Both the position numbers and the translations under genes were made by a program. Of a DNA stretch of 64,000 bases, positions 18,235-26,567 are shown one piece after another; the stretch's first letter is position 1; each line of letters starts with the position of its first letter. A model generated the notes under the pieces. That model did no database searches. It was given only the letters and a program-made list of their open reading frames with translations, and had not been told where the DNA came from. Origin of the DNA: Vampirovibrionales bacterium (GTDB lineage Bacteria > Cyanobacteriota > Vampirovibrionia > Vampirovibrionales > Vampirovibrionaceae); NCBI GenBank assembly GCA_029262635.1, contig JAJCZA010000004.1, positions 1-64,000 on the forward strand. Direction: 5' to 3'.

Positions 18235-18714
18235 TTACACTTCCACCAAGAGTAGAGCCTGCCCAAACTCGACCGGCTCACCATCTTCAACCAAAAACTT
18301 AACCACTTTGCCGCTTACATCCGATTCCAGCTCATTCATCAGCTTCATAGCCTCAATAATACATAGAGTTTGTCCCACAGAGACCATCTGTCCTGCATCA
18401 GCAAAAGACGGCGCATCTGGAGCAGGCTTTCGGTAAAAGGTTCCCACCATAGGCGAGGTAATGGTATGGTGATTTTCACTTACAGCCGGTGCTGAAGCCA
18501 CGGTTTCTATCGTCTCGGCGACAACCGAAGCCGTCACCGGAACCGATGATGAAGCATCCAAGCCATTGTGGTATACCGCTGACGCTGGAGCACCACCAGC
18601 AACTACCGTTTTAATAGTGACTTTCTTGTCCCCATCGGACACTTTAAGTTCAGCCAAATCCAATGACTTGGCCAAATCGGCCAGTTCTTTTATTTTCTCA
18701 ATATCCACATCCAT
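18235..18714 (-). CDS. accB: acetyl-CoA carboxylase biotin carboxyl carrier protein
   Basis: 159 residues: a helical N-terminal part, an Ala/Val/Ser-rich flexible linker (about 40-80) and a biotinyl domain with the biotin lysine Lys124 in EAMKLMNE. The thumb loop [16 protein letters not shown] is present as in typical AccB. It carries carboxybiotin between AccC and the carboxyltransferase. AAAGGACGG upstream of the ATG is a good ribosome site. It starts 37 nt after efp. Adjacent efp and accB are characteristic of cyanobacteria and their relatives, also seen in some Firmicutes. Confidence 0.96.
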   Translation of the reverse strand: MDVDIEKIKELADLAKSLDLAELKVSDGDKKVTIKTVVAGGAPASAVYHNGLDASSSVPVTASVVAETIETVASAPAVSENHHTITSPMVGTFYRKPAPDAPSFADAGQMVSVGQTLCIIEAMKLMNELESDVSGKVVKFLVEDGEPVEFGQALLLVEV

Positions 18715-18751
18715 AGAAAAATCCGTCCTTTGTTCTCAAAATCTCTAAATT

Positions 18752-19309
18752 TTACACCCGGTCCAGATAGGTGTTGCTTCGGGTATCCACGCGAATGGTA
18801 TCATCAATGGCCACGAAAAAAGGAACCTGAACTTGTGCGCCTGTTTCCAGAGTCGCAGGTTTTGTTCCGCCCGACGATGTGTTGCCCTTTTCCGCCGGAG
18901 GCGTGTCCGTTACTTTCAATTCGACAAAGTTTGGCACCTCAACCCCGATAATGCCTCCATTATGCATTAACACGCTCAGGGTCATTTCCTCTTTGAGGTA
19001 AATCACCCCGTCGCCAATCTGATCTTTAGTCAGGGTTATTTGATCGTAAGAACTCATGTCCATCACCGTAAAGGTTTCACCGTCACCATAAAGGTACTGC
19101 ATTTCTTTTTTATCCAGGATGGCCTGAGGCATTTTTTCACCGGCTCGAAAAGTTTTTTCCACCACTTGTCCGGTTTTTACGTTTTTCAACTTAGACCGAA
19201 CAAAAGCCGAACCCTTCCCCGGTTTCACATGCAGAAACTCGACCACTTGCCAAATACCGTTATCCAGCTCAATGGTCAATCCGGTTTTAAAATCATTGGT
19301 TGAGATCAT
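18752..19309 (-). CDS. efp: translation elongation factor P
   Basis: A 185-residue three-domain (KOW, OB, OB) protein. The modified-loop region is VKPGKGSAFVR with the exposed lysine in PGKGSA, where EF-P is modified in many bacteria. The C-terminus has VRVDTRSNTYLDRV, close to the usual TGEYxxR ending. It rescues ribosomes stalled at polyproline. No EpmA/EpmB or rhamnosyl-transferase gene is in the window, so the modification is unknown. It is the first gene of the operon with accB and accC, divergent from tsaE, so their promoters share 19310-19463. Confidence 0.96.
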   Translation of the reverse strand: MISTNDFKTGLTIELDNGIWQVVEFLHVKPGKGSAFVRSKLKNVKTGQVVEKTFRAGEKMPQAILDKKEMQYLYGDGETFTVMDMSSYDQITLTKDQIGDGVIYLKEEMTLSVLMHNGGIIGVEVPNFVELKVTDTPPAEKGNTSSGGTKPATLETGAQVQVPFFVAIDDTIRVDTRSNTYLDRV

Positions 19310-19463
19310 ATAATGCGTCTGCTTCCTGTAAAATTAACAATGATGATACCTGTTTCCATTTTAATTATAAAAACGTCAGGTCTTTATAACATAACCACAC
19401 ATCATGGATTATGTCAGGACACATCATAACAAAAAACGGAGCCGTCGTAACACGGATATCAAA

Positions 19464-19955
19464 ATGAGCGTTAACCCAGCCACAAGCCGTCATATCATTG
19501 CCAGTTTAGAGGCTTTGGAACAATTCGCAAGCCAACTGGCCCCTCAACTCATACCGGGCGACGTATTGGCACTGAATGGCCCCATGGGTGCTGGGAAAAC
19601 CACTTTAACCCAACTGTTGGGCAAGCACCTGGGGCTTCAGGAAAAAGTGACCAGCCCCACGTTTGTCTTAATTCATGATTACCTGAGTGGGTCAGTCCCT
19701 GTGGTCCATGCGGATTTATACCGACTCGGTACAGAAGGCTCTAACAGCTTGGCCACTGAACTGCTGGATCTTTTGGAAGAATCTTCGGCTATTGTTATTG
19801 TAGAATGGGCGGAATACGGCAAATTTCTTGAGCCGTATATAACCTTGAAGCTAGATCTGGATTACAACTCAGAATCAAGCCTCCCCGATCAACGTATCAT
19901 TCATGTCACATCCCATCGCCCGGAGCTCCATTTACCTAATGACCCAACCTTCTGA
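19464..19955 (+). CDS. tsaE: tRNA t6A synthesis ATPase TsaE
   Basis: 163 residues from ATG at 19464. An upstream in-frame ATG at 19404 would add 20 basic residues not typical of the family and has no ribosome site. The P-loop is GPMGAGKTTLTQLLG. It is followed by SPTFVLIHDY and VVHADLYRLG, and the VEWAEYGKFL segment with the family Trp/Glu pair. With TsaB, TsaC and TsaD it makes threonylcarbamoyl-adenosine at position 37 of ANN-decoding tRNAs. The gene overlaps tsaB by 17 nt, a common pairing. It is divergent from efp. Confidence 0.93.
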   Translation: MSVNPATSRHIIASLEALEQFASQLAPQLIPGDVLALNGPMGAGKTTLTQLLGKHLGLQEKVTSPTFVLIHDYLSGSVPVVHADLYRLGTEGSNSLATELLDLLEESSAIVIVEWAEYGKFLEPYITLKLDLDYNSESSLPDQRIIHVTSHRPELHLPNDPTF

Positions 19956-20664
19956 CCCTGTACTCTGTATTGATACCACCTCAAAAATTCTGATGGTAGC
20001 CATTAGCATTGAAGGGCAAATCGTTGCCCATCGACGAGAAGCCAGTCAATCTCATCGATACCATTCGGCCATGCTAGTTCCCACCATAGAAGCACTTTTA
20101 AATGAATTAAGCATAAAAACAAGCGACCTTAGCGCGTTGGCCATAAATATTGGGCCCGGAAGCTTTACTGGTATCCGAACCGGCCTGTCATCCATTCGCA
20201 CCTTTGGCCAGTTTTTAGACATTCCGGTTTACGCCTTTAACACTTTTGAAGTATTGGCCCATAACCAAGCCAATGAAAGCATAATAAGTCGTATTTATAT
20301 CGATGCCCTACAAAACAAAGCCTACCATGCCCGACTTTGTTTCCGCCCTGAAGGAGTCCACTACCTGACTCCACCCGCATTAATCTCAATGAGTTCATTG
20401 GAAAACACCTCTTTAGAGAGCTCTGAGCAAATCATTATCTCCGAAAAATTAAGGCCCTACCTTGACACCACTTCAAATCAGGACCGAATCCAGTCCATTG
20501 AAACGCCTGAACGATTTACCCCTCACGACATGTGCCAGCTAATTCGGCAATACAGCGACACATCACCCCATCCCTTTCTTTACTCCTGGGATCAAGTCAA
20601 GGCGCTCTATTTACAAGCCCCCAACATCACCCTCCGAAAACCCAAAGCTGACATGCTGAAATAA
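19939..20664 (+). CDS. tsaB: tRNA t6A synthesis protein TsaB
   Basis: 241 residues from ATG at 19939, which overlaps tsaE by 17 nt. The frame is open further upstream, but the fold starts at PVLCIDTTSKILMVAI. The ASKHA-type signature INIGPGSFTGIRTGLSSIR is intact, as is the phosphate-binding DTT near the N-terminus. TsaB dimerises with TsaD and activates it in t6A synthesis. GGAG lies about 14 nt upstream. The C-terminal half is less conserved, as usual. No rimI gene follows, unlike many genomes where tsaB and rimI are adjacent. Confidence 0.92.
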   Translation: MTQPSDPVLCIDTTSKILMVAISIEGQIVAHRREASQSHRYHSAMLVPTIEALLNELSIKTSDLSALAINIGPGSFTGIRTGLSSIRTFGQFLDIPVYAFNTFEVLAHNQANESIISRIYIDALQNKAYHARLCFRPEGVHYLTPPALISMSSLENTSLESSEQIIISEKLRPYLDTTSNQDRIQSIETPERFTPHDMCQLIRQYSDTSPHPFLYSWDQVKALYLQAPNITLRKPKADMLK

Positions 20665-20692
20665 GTTCTTTTTATTTTTTTAAAATATTCTT

Positions 20693-21733
20693 TCAATTAT
20701 TCCCATTACCACTGGTGAAATTCATGTTGTTCATCATTTGGTTCATCATCATGGTACTAAACATTTGCGGATCAATCGGGTTCGCCCCGGATGGATTCTG
20801 AGAAGAGCCTCCCGCTTGCCCTGCGTTTTTCTGAGCAGCCATCATTTGATTGAGCCACTGTGGATTACTCATCGTATTGCCCATTCCGGAAACCCCATTC
20901 ATGTTCATCATTCCATTGGTGTTGTTGTTATTTCCTTGACTCATCATATTCATCATCATCTGAAAAGCCATTATATCCTGCGGTGACAAAGCTTGCTGTT
21001 GTGGTGCCTGTGTTCTCACTGAAGATTCTTTAGAAGAGGTTTCTCTTTCGGGCGACGAGGCGACCGGTGCAGCATTCACCGTATCATCACTATCACTGGT
21101 TGCTTGATAAGCTGGCGGGTCGACGGCAGATAAATCCACAGGCGGACGAAGCTCAAGCATCCGCAAATCATCTTGGGTATCGTTCTCGTGAACCGCTCGA
21201 GTATCAACAGCTTTATCGATATTCTCGCGATTAAGATTAGGCTTGATAAATGGAAGCGTGTTTAAATTCGTTAACCCTTCCAACCGGCTTTCAGGCGGAA
21301 CAAACCGGGGAGGTATATCCAATGCATTATGCTCTTTCTCAATCTGAGGCAAATAGGCCAACCCCTGGGTTGCCAGCTGAGCTTCTCTAGTATTGGGCCG
21401 CTTGGCAATCAACTCCTCGTAATAAGTTCTGGCTTTATCCAACTGGCCGGTTCGGGCATGGGTAATGGCCAAATAATACGTAATTTTTCCAAAGGGTTCG
21501 GCGTCCGTCTTAACCAACTTATGTCGAAGGTTGCGAAAGATAGCCAATGCTTTAGTATAATCCCCTTCTCGATAAGCTGACACCCCATCCAGATAACGCA
21601 TTCCCTCTTTCTTGTCCTGCTTCCAGAAAACTTTCGCTTCGCAAGGAACACTAACTGAAAAGCACACGCTAACAAGGCCTGTCATCAAACAGACCCAGAC
21701 CATGCTAAATCGTAACAACCTAAAAAACCTCAT
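20693..21733 (-). CDS. exported TPR protein with Met/Asn-rich C-terminus
   Basis: 346 residues. A signal peptide covers about 1-33 (FSMVWVCLMTGLVSVCFSVS, likely cleavage after CEA). Residues 40-130 contain two TPR units: GVSAYREGDYTKALAIFRNL and THARTGQLDKARTYYEELI. A low-complexity linker rich in Asp, Ser and Pro follows (about 190-250). The last 90 residues are extremely Met-, Asn- and Gly-rich (MAFQMMMNMMSQGNNNN; MFSTMMMNQMMNNMN near the end). I do not recognise the C-terminal domain; it may be disordered, metal-binding or self-associating. It stands alone between tsaB and pdxJ. Confidence 0.7.
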   Translation of the reverse strand: MRFFRLLRFSMVWVCLMTGLVSVCFSVSVPCEAKVFWKQDKKEGMRYLDGVSAYREGDYTKALAIFRNLRHKLVKTDAEPFGKITYYLAITHARTGQLDKARTYYEELIAKRPNTREAQLATQGLAYLPQIEKEHNALDIPPRFVPPESRLEGLTNLNTLPFIKPNLNRENIDKAVDTRAVHENDTQDDLRMLELRPPVDLSAVDPPAYQATSDSDDTVNAAPVASSPERETSSKESSVRTQAPQQQALSPQDIMAFQMMMNMMSQGNNNNTNGMMNMNGVSGMGNTMSNPQWLNQMMAAQKNAGQAGGSSQNPSGANPIDPQMFSTMMMNQMMNNMNFTSGNGNN

Positions 21734-21785
21734 ATCGTTATTATAAAAGTTTTTTTTAAAAAAGCAGGAAAAAGTGCCTCAAACC

Positions 21786-21810
21786 AAAAGAAAGTCCTCT
21801 ATCCAGAGGA
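21786..21810 (-). terminator. terminator of pdxJ
   Basis: Read leftward, TCCTCT-GGAT-AGAGGA forms a 6-bp stem (21795-21810) followed by CTTTCTTTT, a T-rich tail. It lies 25-40 nt beyond the pdxJ stop, fitting a rho-independent terminator. Confidence 0.5.
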
Positions 21811-21834
21811 AAACGAAGAGTTCCTAAGAAAAGT

Positions 21835-22575
21835 TTATTTTGCTAAAACCGGCGTGGCGATCAGCGCCTTCATTCGTTCAACGGCTGGACCGATTCCAAA
21901 AAAGATCGCATCCGCAATCAGGCTATGGCCAATATTTAATTCCTCTAAACCTTCCATCGCCAGAATCGGTTCAACATTGTCACAATTCAAACCATGACCA
22001 GCGTTAATACCCAGGCCAAGCGACACTCCCAAACGAGCCCCCTGAAGCAGGGCATCCAGGGCTTGCGTTGCCCCTTCCAGACCACCTGATTCAAAAGCCC
22101 CACAATAAACCCCTGTATGGAACTCAACCATCCGGGCGCCAACTTTATGGCTGGCCCGGATTTGCTCCTCAGAGGGCTCAATAAAAAGGCTTACATGAAT
22201 CCCAGCTGTTTCCAGCTTTTTAACCGTTTCAGTAATACCTGTTTCAAAACGAACCACATCCAACCCTCCTTCAGTGGTCAGCTCTTCCCGGCGCTCCGGC
22301 ACCAGAGTGACCATATAAGGCTTTAGCTTCAAAGCAATAGCAACCATCTCATCCGTGTTCGCCATTTCCATGTTCAAACGAGTCGTGATAGACGCTTTGA
22401 GGCGAGCCATGTCCTCGTCTCTAATATGACGCCGATCCTCTCTCAAATGTGCCGTAATTCCATCCGCTCCATGGGATTCGGCTATAAGAGCAGCTTTAAC
22501 CGGATCAGGGAAACTCGTTCCTCTTGCGTTTCGAACCGTTGCCACATGATCCACATTAACGCCAAGTTTAGCCAT
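21835..22575 (-). CDS. pdxJ: pyridoxine 5'-phosphate synthase
   Basis: A 246-residue TIM-barrel enzyme. Diagnostic segments: LGVNVDHVATVRNARG at the N-terminus, GITAHLREDRRHI, the active-site Glu in TLVPERREELTTEGGLD, and LGINAGHGLN with the phosphate-binding NIGHSLIADAIFFG near the end. It condenses 1-deoxyxylulose 5-phosphate with 3-amino-2-oxopropyl phosphate in the DXP-dependent vitamin B6 route. Full length. pdxA is not in this window. The gene stands alone, divergent from the M23 peptidase gene, with its own terminator. Confidence 0.97.
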   Translation of the reverse strand: MAKLGVNVDHVATVRNARGTSFPDPVKAALIAESHGADGITAHLREDRRHIRDEDMARLKASITTRLNMEMANTDEMVAIALKLKPYMVTLVPERREELTTEGGLDVVRFETGITETVKKLETAGIHVSLFIEPSEEQIRASHKVGARMVEFHTGVYCGAFESGGLEGATQALDALLQGARLGVSLGLGINAGHGLNCDNVEPILAMEGLEELNIGHSLIADAIFFGIGPAVERMKALIATPVLAK

Positions 22576-22866
22576 TTGATTCTTCCATCCTTGTTTTATT
22601 TTTCAATTTTATCTTTTAACTTAAGAGTTACGCCCAATTTTAATCGAAACACCCCGGACTCTTCGATGAGGTTTATAAAGCTTAACACAGAGTGAAGACG
22701 ACTTAAAAGTCGAGTATTCTTGGTTATTAGAGTATTAGAGTTCCTATTAAAGCTAAGATTTTCCGACTATTACAAATCATTAAGCCTTGTCCCCGCTATA
22801 ATCTCACCAATAGCAACCTAATTTCCCTCCCCTCTTTCGTTAGGTTAAGGATAAAGAAATCACGTT
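22576..22866. promoter_or_regulatory. divergent intergenic region, pdxJ / M23 peptidase
   Basis: The 291-nt gap holds an inverted repeat CGACTT-AA-AAGTCG (22699-22712), a short direct repeat ATTAGAGT in tandem (about 22726-22741), and a TATAAT box at 22797-22802 without a clear -35 that could serve the peptidase gene. No ORF is convincing here. Confidence 0.35.
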
Positions 22867-23781
22867 ATGACACAAAAGTCCTCTCATAACCTTCCTTCTA
22901 AAAACATGTTTAAGGATCCTCACTCCGCCCCGGCCTCTAAAAAGGAAAAGAAACAACTCTTTTCTAAGTTCAGCCGGTATAAGATTTTGAGACAAACCAA
23001 CATCGATACACATCATTTGCTTTGGTTTAGCTTGACTGCGTTTATCGTTCTTTCTCTCCTCTCCCACACTGATCAGTTGGCCTTCGCTCTCAATAGCAAT
23101 AAAACACTGGAAAGCATTGATCAAATCCTCGCTCGAAAGAATACTCTCCTCAATGACAGCCCTGCCATGGCCCTTCTCTCAGCGGAAGAGCAATTAAAAC
23201 CTTTTTCAACCTCTCTTTATGATATTCAACCTCAGAAAAAGCACTTAGACTCTGTTTCTCTTGCCTCTCAGATCATTACCGAACCTTATTCATCAAAGGA
23301 TTCTCCCAGCGAGGAAGCAGAAATCGTCCTTAAGAAACTGGCAATGACAAATACCTTTAAGCCCACAACCCAAGGCTTTTTCGAGAGTGCCCTTTCCGAA
23401 GATTCTCCATTTAAACTCTCTTTACCCGTCAAACATTTTAGAATTACTTCCCGGTACGGCTGGCGCCATGGACGTCCGCACCGAGGGGTGGATCTTTCCG
23501 CCCCTATCGGTACCACCGTATACGCTTCAGAAGAGGGAACCGTCATTATGGCAGAACCCTACTACGGTTACGGCAATCTGGTTGTCATCGACCATGGAAA
23601 CGGCGTCCGGACCCGATATGCCCACTTGGCCAAAATCTTTGTACAAGAAGGCGCCAAAGTATTTAAAGACCAGATGGTTGGCAGTATTGGCATGACGGGA
23701 AGCACCACCGGCCCTCACCTCCACTTTGAAGTGGTCCAGAATAGCCATCATAAAAACCCGGAACTGTTTCTATTCCAATAA
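22867..23781 (+). CDS. membrane-anchored M23 (LytM-type) peptidase
   Basis: 304 residues. A basic cytoplasmic N-terminus (1-48) is followed by one membrane helix at about 50-67. A poorly conserved 100-residue stalk and a complete LytM/M23 domain (about 190-304) follow. Zinc ligands are visible: HRGVDLSAP (His and Asp) and GPHLHFEV (H-x-H), with the upstream core FRITSRYGWRHGRPH. The active site faces the periplasm, where it should cleave peptidoglycan cross-links or activate amidases. All ligands are present, so it should be an active enzyme rather than a degenerate EnvC/NlpD-type activator. Confidence 0.88.
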   Translation: MTQKSSHNLPSKNMFKDPHSAPASKKEKKQLFSKFSRYKILRQTNIDTHHLLWFSLTAFIVLSLLSHTDQLAFALNSNKTLESIDQILARKNTLLNDSPAMALLSAEEQLKPFSTSLYDIQPQKKHLDSVSLASQIITEPYSSKDSPSEEAEIVLKKLAMTNTFKPTTQGFFESALSEDSPFKLSLPVKHFRITSRYGWRHGRPHRGVDLSAPIGTTVYASEEGTVIMAEPYYGYGNLVVIDHGNGVRTRYAHLAKIFVQEGAKVFKDQMVGSIGMTGSTTGPHLHFEVVQNSHHKNPELFLFQ

Positions 23782-23850
23782 GCAAAGCCCCTTTCTAAAC
23801 GGCTGGACTTTTATTTGGGTTTTTGATCCCACATCCTTTATAATCAGAGG

Positions 23851-24282
23851 ATGAAGGATTACTACAGAATACTGGAAGTTCACCCTGAAGCCAGCGAAGA
23901 AGTCATTCAAAAGGCTTATCGTACCCTTGCCCGGAAACACCACCCGGATCAATACCATTCAACCAACAAAACATTTGCCAATGAACGAATGAAAGATTTG
24001 AACGAGGCTTATACGACCTTGAACAGCTCTATCCGACGCCAGCACTACGATAAAAAACGGGCTCAAGCCATTAAAAACCCTTCTGGCTATTCATCCGATA
24101 TTTTAACCGAAAAAATCAAAAATATTGGCTTCTGGGCCGCATTAACGTTTATCGTCATCGGGGTTATTAGTGGTTTCGCCCGCGTATTTTTTCTCACCCC
24201 TGTCGGAAGGATTATTCTCTTAGTGGGTATCGGGCTCCTTATTTTTCGATACGCTCGAAATAAACGGACTCATACCTCATGA
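23851..24282 (+). CDS. membrane J-domain protein
   Basis: 143 residues. Residues 1-65 are a J-domain: DYYRILEVHPEASEEVIQKA, the invariant HPD in RKHHPDQYH, then LNEAYTTLNSSIRRQHYDKK. After a short linker come two hydrophobic helices at about 91-113 and 118-135, ending in a basic tail. There is no Gly/Phe or zinc-finger region, so this is a class C J-protein that would bring DnaK to the inner membrane. It overlaps the GT9 gene by 4 nt (ATGA), so the two are co-translated; a functional link with lipopolysaccharide-type synthesis is only guesswork. Confidence 0.85.
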   Translation: MKDYYRILEVHPEASEEVIQKAYRTLARKHHPDQYHSTNKTFANERMKDLNEAYTTLNSSIRRQHYDKKRAQAIKNPSGYSSDILTEKIKNIGFWAALTFIVIGVISGFARVFFLTPVGRIILLVGIGLLIFRYARNKRTHTS

Positions 24283-25313
24283 CACCACTTCCACCTCCTA
24301 AACGACTGCTCGTCATTCCTTTACGCTACATTGGCGACACCATTCTAACGGTTCCTCTAATCCGAAACCTTCGTCACCACTTCTCTGACACCCGTCTCGA
24401 CGTACTCGTATCAAAAACCGCCGCCCCATTGCTAGCCGACTGCCCCTATATTGATACTCTCCTTGTTGAACCAGCAAAAGCAAAAGAACGTATCCCTCTG
24501 ATAAGGTCAGGGCAATATGACACAGCCATTATCCTTCGGAAATCCTTCACCATAGCCTGGTCTTGTCAACAAGCCGGTATAAAAAATCGGATTGGTTACG
24601 ATAAACAGAGGTTCATGAAACCTATTTCTTTCAAACGATGGGGACTCCTGCTCGATTATAAAACACCTTACCCTTCAAGAAAAACCCATGTCCATCAAGC
24701 CATTAGCCATCTCAGTCATCTTCATGCATTCGGCTTATCCGCTGTCAATGATTATCTGGAGCTGTGGACCTCAGATAAAGAAGAAAGAACGATCCAGACC
24801 CTATTGGATACTCAAGCCATTTCTCCAGAAAAACCTTTGGCCATTATCCATTCTGTTAGTGCCTCCTCAGGAAAATCTGTCCCTATTCGGCATTTTGCTT
24901 CAGCGGTTCAGCATCTTAACCAGACGGGCTACGAAATCATCTGCACGGGACTCTCAAACGACATTTCTACCTACGAAAAGCTTGCCGAAGCCAGCCAAAT
25001 TCCGATCCATAATTTCGCAGGAAAAACCACATTAAAAGAAACCTTTGCCCTCTATAAGCGCGCACATTTTATTTTATCCGTTGATTCCAGCCCTATTCAT
25101 ATCGCCGCCGCCGCCGGAGTTCCTAAAATTGCAGGCATCTATATGACCACAAACGAAAAACAATGGGGCCCTCACTCATCTAAAAGTCTGTTTTTCCCGG
25201 CCATAATCCCGCCTGAAACGCCACTAGACTCCCCTAAAATTGGCCAAATACTTCAGTCCACCACCATGGAAGCCACGGCAGTGGACTGGAAAAACAAACC
25301 CGTTCTAGGTTAA
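24279..25313 (+). CDS. family 9 glycosyltransferase (heptosyltransferase-like)
   Basis: 344 residues, GT-B fold. The N-terminus has LLVIPLRYIGDTILTVPLIR, the acceptor-lobe signature of WaaC/WaaF/WaaQ-type enzymes. The C-terminal donor-binding motif is SVDSSPIHIAAAAGVPKIAG. No signal peptide; a peripheral inner-membrane enzyme that would add a heptose (or other sugar) to the lipopolysaccharide core. This suggests a Gram-negative outer membrane with a core oligosaccharide. The precise acceptor is not readable. It is co-translated with the J-domain protein gene and convergent with pilC, only 15 nt apart. Confidence 0.85.
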   Translation: MTPLPPPKRLLVIPLRYIGDTILTVPLIRNLRHHFSDTRLDVLVSKTAAPLLADCPYIDTLLVEPAKAKERIPLIRSGQYDTAIILRKSFTIAWSCQQAGIKNRIGYDKQRFMKPISFKRWGLLLDYKTPYPSRKTHVHQAISHLSHLHAFGLSAVNDYLELWTSDKEERTIQTLLDTQAISPEKPLAIIHSVSASSGKSVPIRHFASAVQHLNQTGYEIICTGLSNDISTYEKLAEASQIPIHNFAGKTTLKETFALYKRAHFILSVDSSPIHIAAAAGVPKIAGIYMTTNEKQWGPHSSKSLFFPAIIPPETPLDSPKIGQILQSTTMEATAVDWKNKPVLG

Positions 25314-25328
25314 AGCCTATGGCGACTA

Positions 25329-26561
25329 TTAGCCCATGAGCTTGTGCATATCGAAGATAGGTAGATAAAGGCCAAGCAGGATAAACATAAGAATCCCCCC
25401 CAGCACAACCGTCATCACCGGCTGAATTAAACTCGTCATCTGATCAATGGCCTCATCCACTTCTCGTTCGAGAAACGTTGACGCTTTATAGAGCATATTT
25501 TCCAGATTTCCGGTTTCCTCACCAATGGCAATCATTTTAACAACCATAAAGGGAAAGACCTTACTTTGTTCCAACGGTTTGGAAAGACTCCCCCCAATCA
25601 GGATACTTTCCCGAGCCCGATCCAGCGTGACCCGGACCACATAGTTGTCCACGGTTCCTGCCGAGGTTCCGATGGCTTCGGTTAATGACACCCCGGAGGC
25701 CTGAAGGGTCCCCAATGTTCGAACAAAAGAACTGCTATAAGACTTATTAAGGAGATCCCCCATCACGGGCAAGGTTAACATCCATTGATCCACCAACGGT
25801 TTGCCCATGTCAGATTTTCTAAAAATGTTAAACCAGACAACCAATCCGGTTAGCACAATACCCGCTGCCCACCAGAAAGACAGCAAAAAGTCGCTGGTCA
25901 TAACCAACAATTGGGTCGGAAGGGGCAAATCAGCACCCGCCGAAGAAAACATACCCTGAAATTGAGGAACAACAAACATTAATAAGCCTACCGTAATACC
26001 GCCAATAATCAAGGCAGTTACCACCGGTACAACCATAGCCCCTTTAACCTTACCTTTAACAACCATCTCTTTTTCAAGCAAGATGGCCAGCCGCTCACAA
26101 ATATCATCCAGGTTACCCGAAACCTCACCCGCTCGGACCATATTGATATACAGTCGGCTAAAAATATGAGGAAAACGAGAAATTGCCGCGCTAAAGGAAT
26201 CTCCAGCAATAACATCCGTCCGGATCTGTTTCAGGCATTTTTTAAGCGTATCATTCTGGGATGCCTGCTCCAACAAAAACAGTCCTTCAATTAAAGGAAT
26301 CCCCGCATCCAATAACGTATAAAGTTGCTGGGTAAAAATAGCCAAATCTTTCAAGGTGGGGTTGGTCAAACTGCTTAAAAACGGAATTCGATCGGCCAGT
26401 GTCTGTAAATTCAAGCCAGGAGAATCTTCTTCCAATCGCGTCGGAATTTGCCCTTGCGCTCGAATCATCTCCTTGGCTTCTCGCAAGTTTTGAGCTTCCA
26501 GCTTTCCTTCAACGGTTTTCGTTGTCCCTGGTTCTAAGGCATAATAAACATAAACAGGCAT
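25329..26561 (-). CDS. pilC: type IV pilus inner-membrane platform protein PilC
   Basis: A 410-residue GspF/PilC protein. It starts VYVYYALEPGTTKTVEGKLE, typical of the family, followed by two homologous T2SSF domains (about 70-190 and 270-395). Three long hydrophobic helices lie near 170-195, 217-240 and 382-402. The conserved FTQQLYTLLDAGIPL and FVRTLGTLQASGVSL halves mark the repeats. It forms the rotor or platform on which PilB and PilT act. It follows pilB by 6 nt in one operon. No pilT, pilM-Q or prepilin gene is in this window, so the distinction from a type II secretion GspF rests on the organism and the competence genes nearby. Confidence 0.9.
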   Translation of the reverse strand: MPVYVYYALEPGTTKTVEGKLEAQNLREAKEMIRAQGQIPTRLEEDSPGLNLQTLADRIPFLSSLTNPTLKDLAIFTQQLYTLLDAGIPLIEGLFLLEQASQNDTLKKCLKQIRTDVIAGDSFSAAISRFPHIFSRLYINMVRAGEVSGNLDDICERLAILLEKEMVVKGKVKGAMVVPVVTALIIGGITVGLLMFVVPQFQGMFSSAGADLPLPTQLLVMTSDFLLSFWWAAGIVLTGLVVWFNIFRKSDMGKPLVDQWMLTLPVMGDLLNKSYSSSFVRTLGTLQASGVSLTEAIGTSAGTVDNYVVRVTLDRARESILIGGSLSKPLEQSKVFPFMVVKMIAIGEETGNLENMLYKASTFLEREVDEAIDQMTSLIQPVMTVVLGGILMFILLGLYLPIFDMHKLMG

Positions 26562-26567
26562 TACGGA

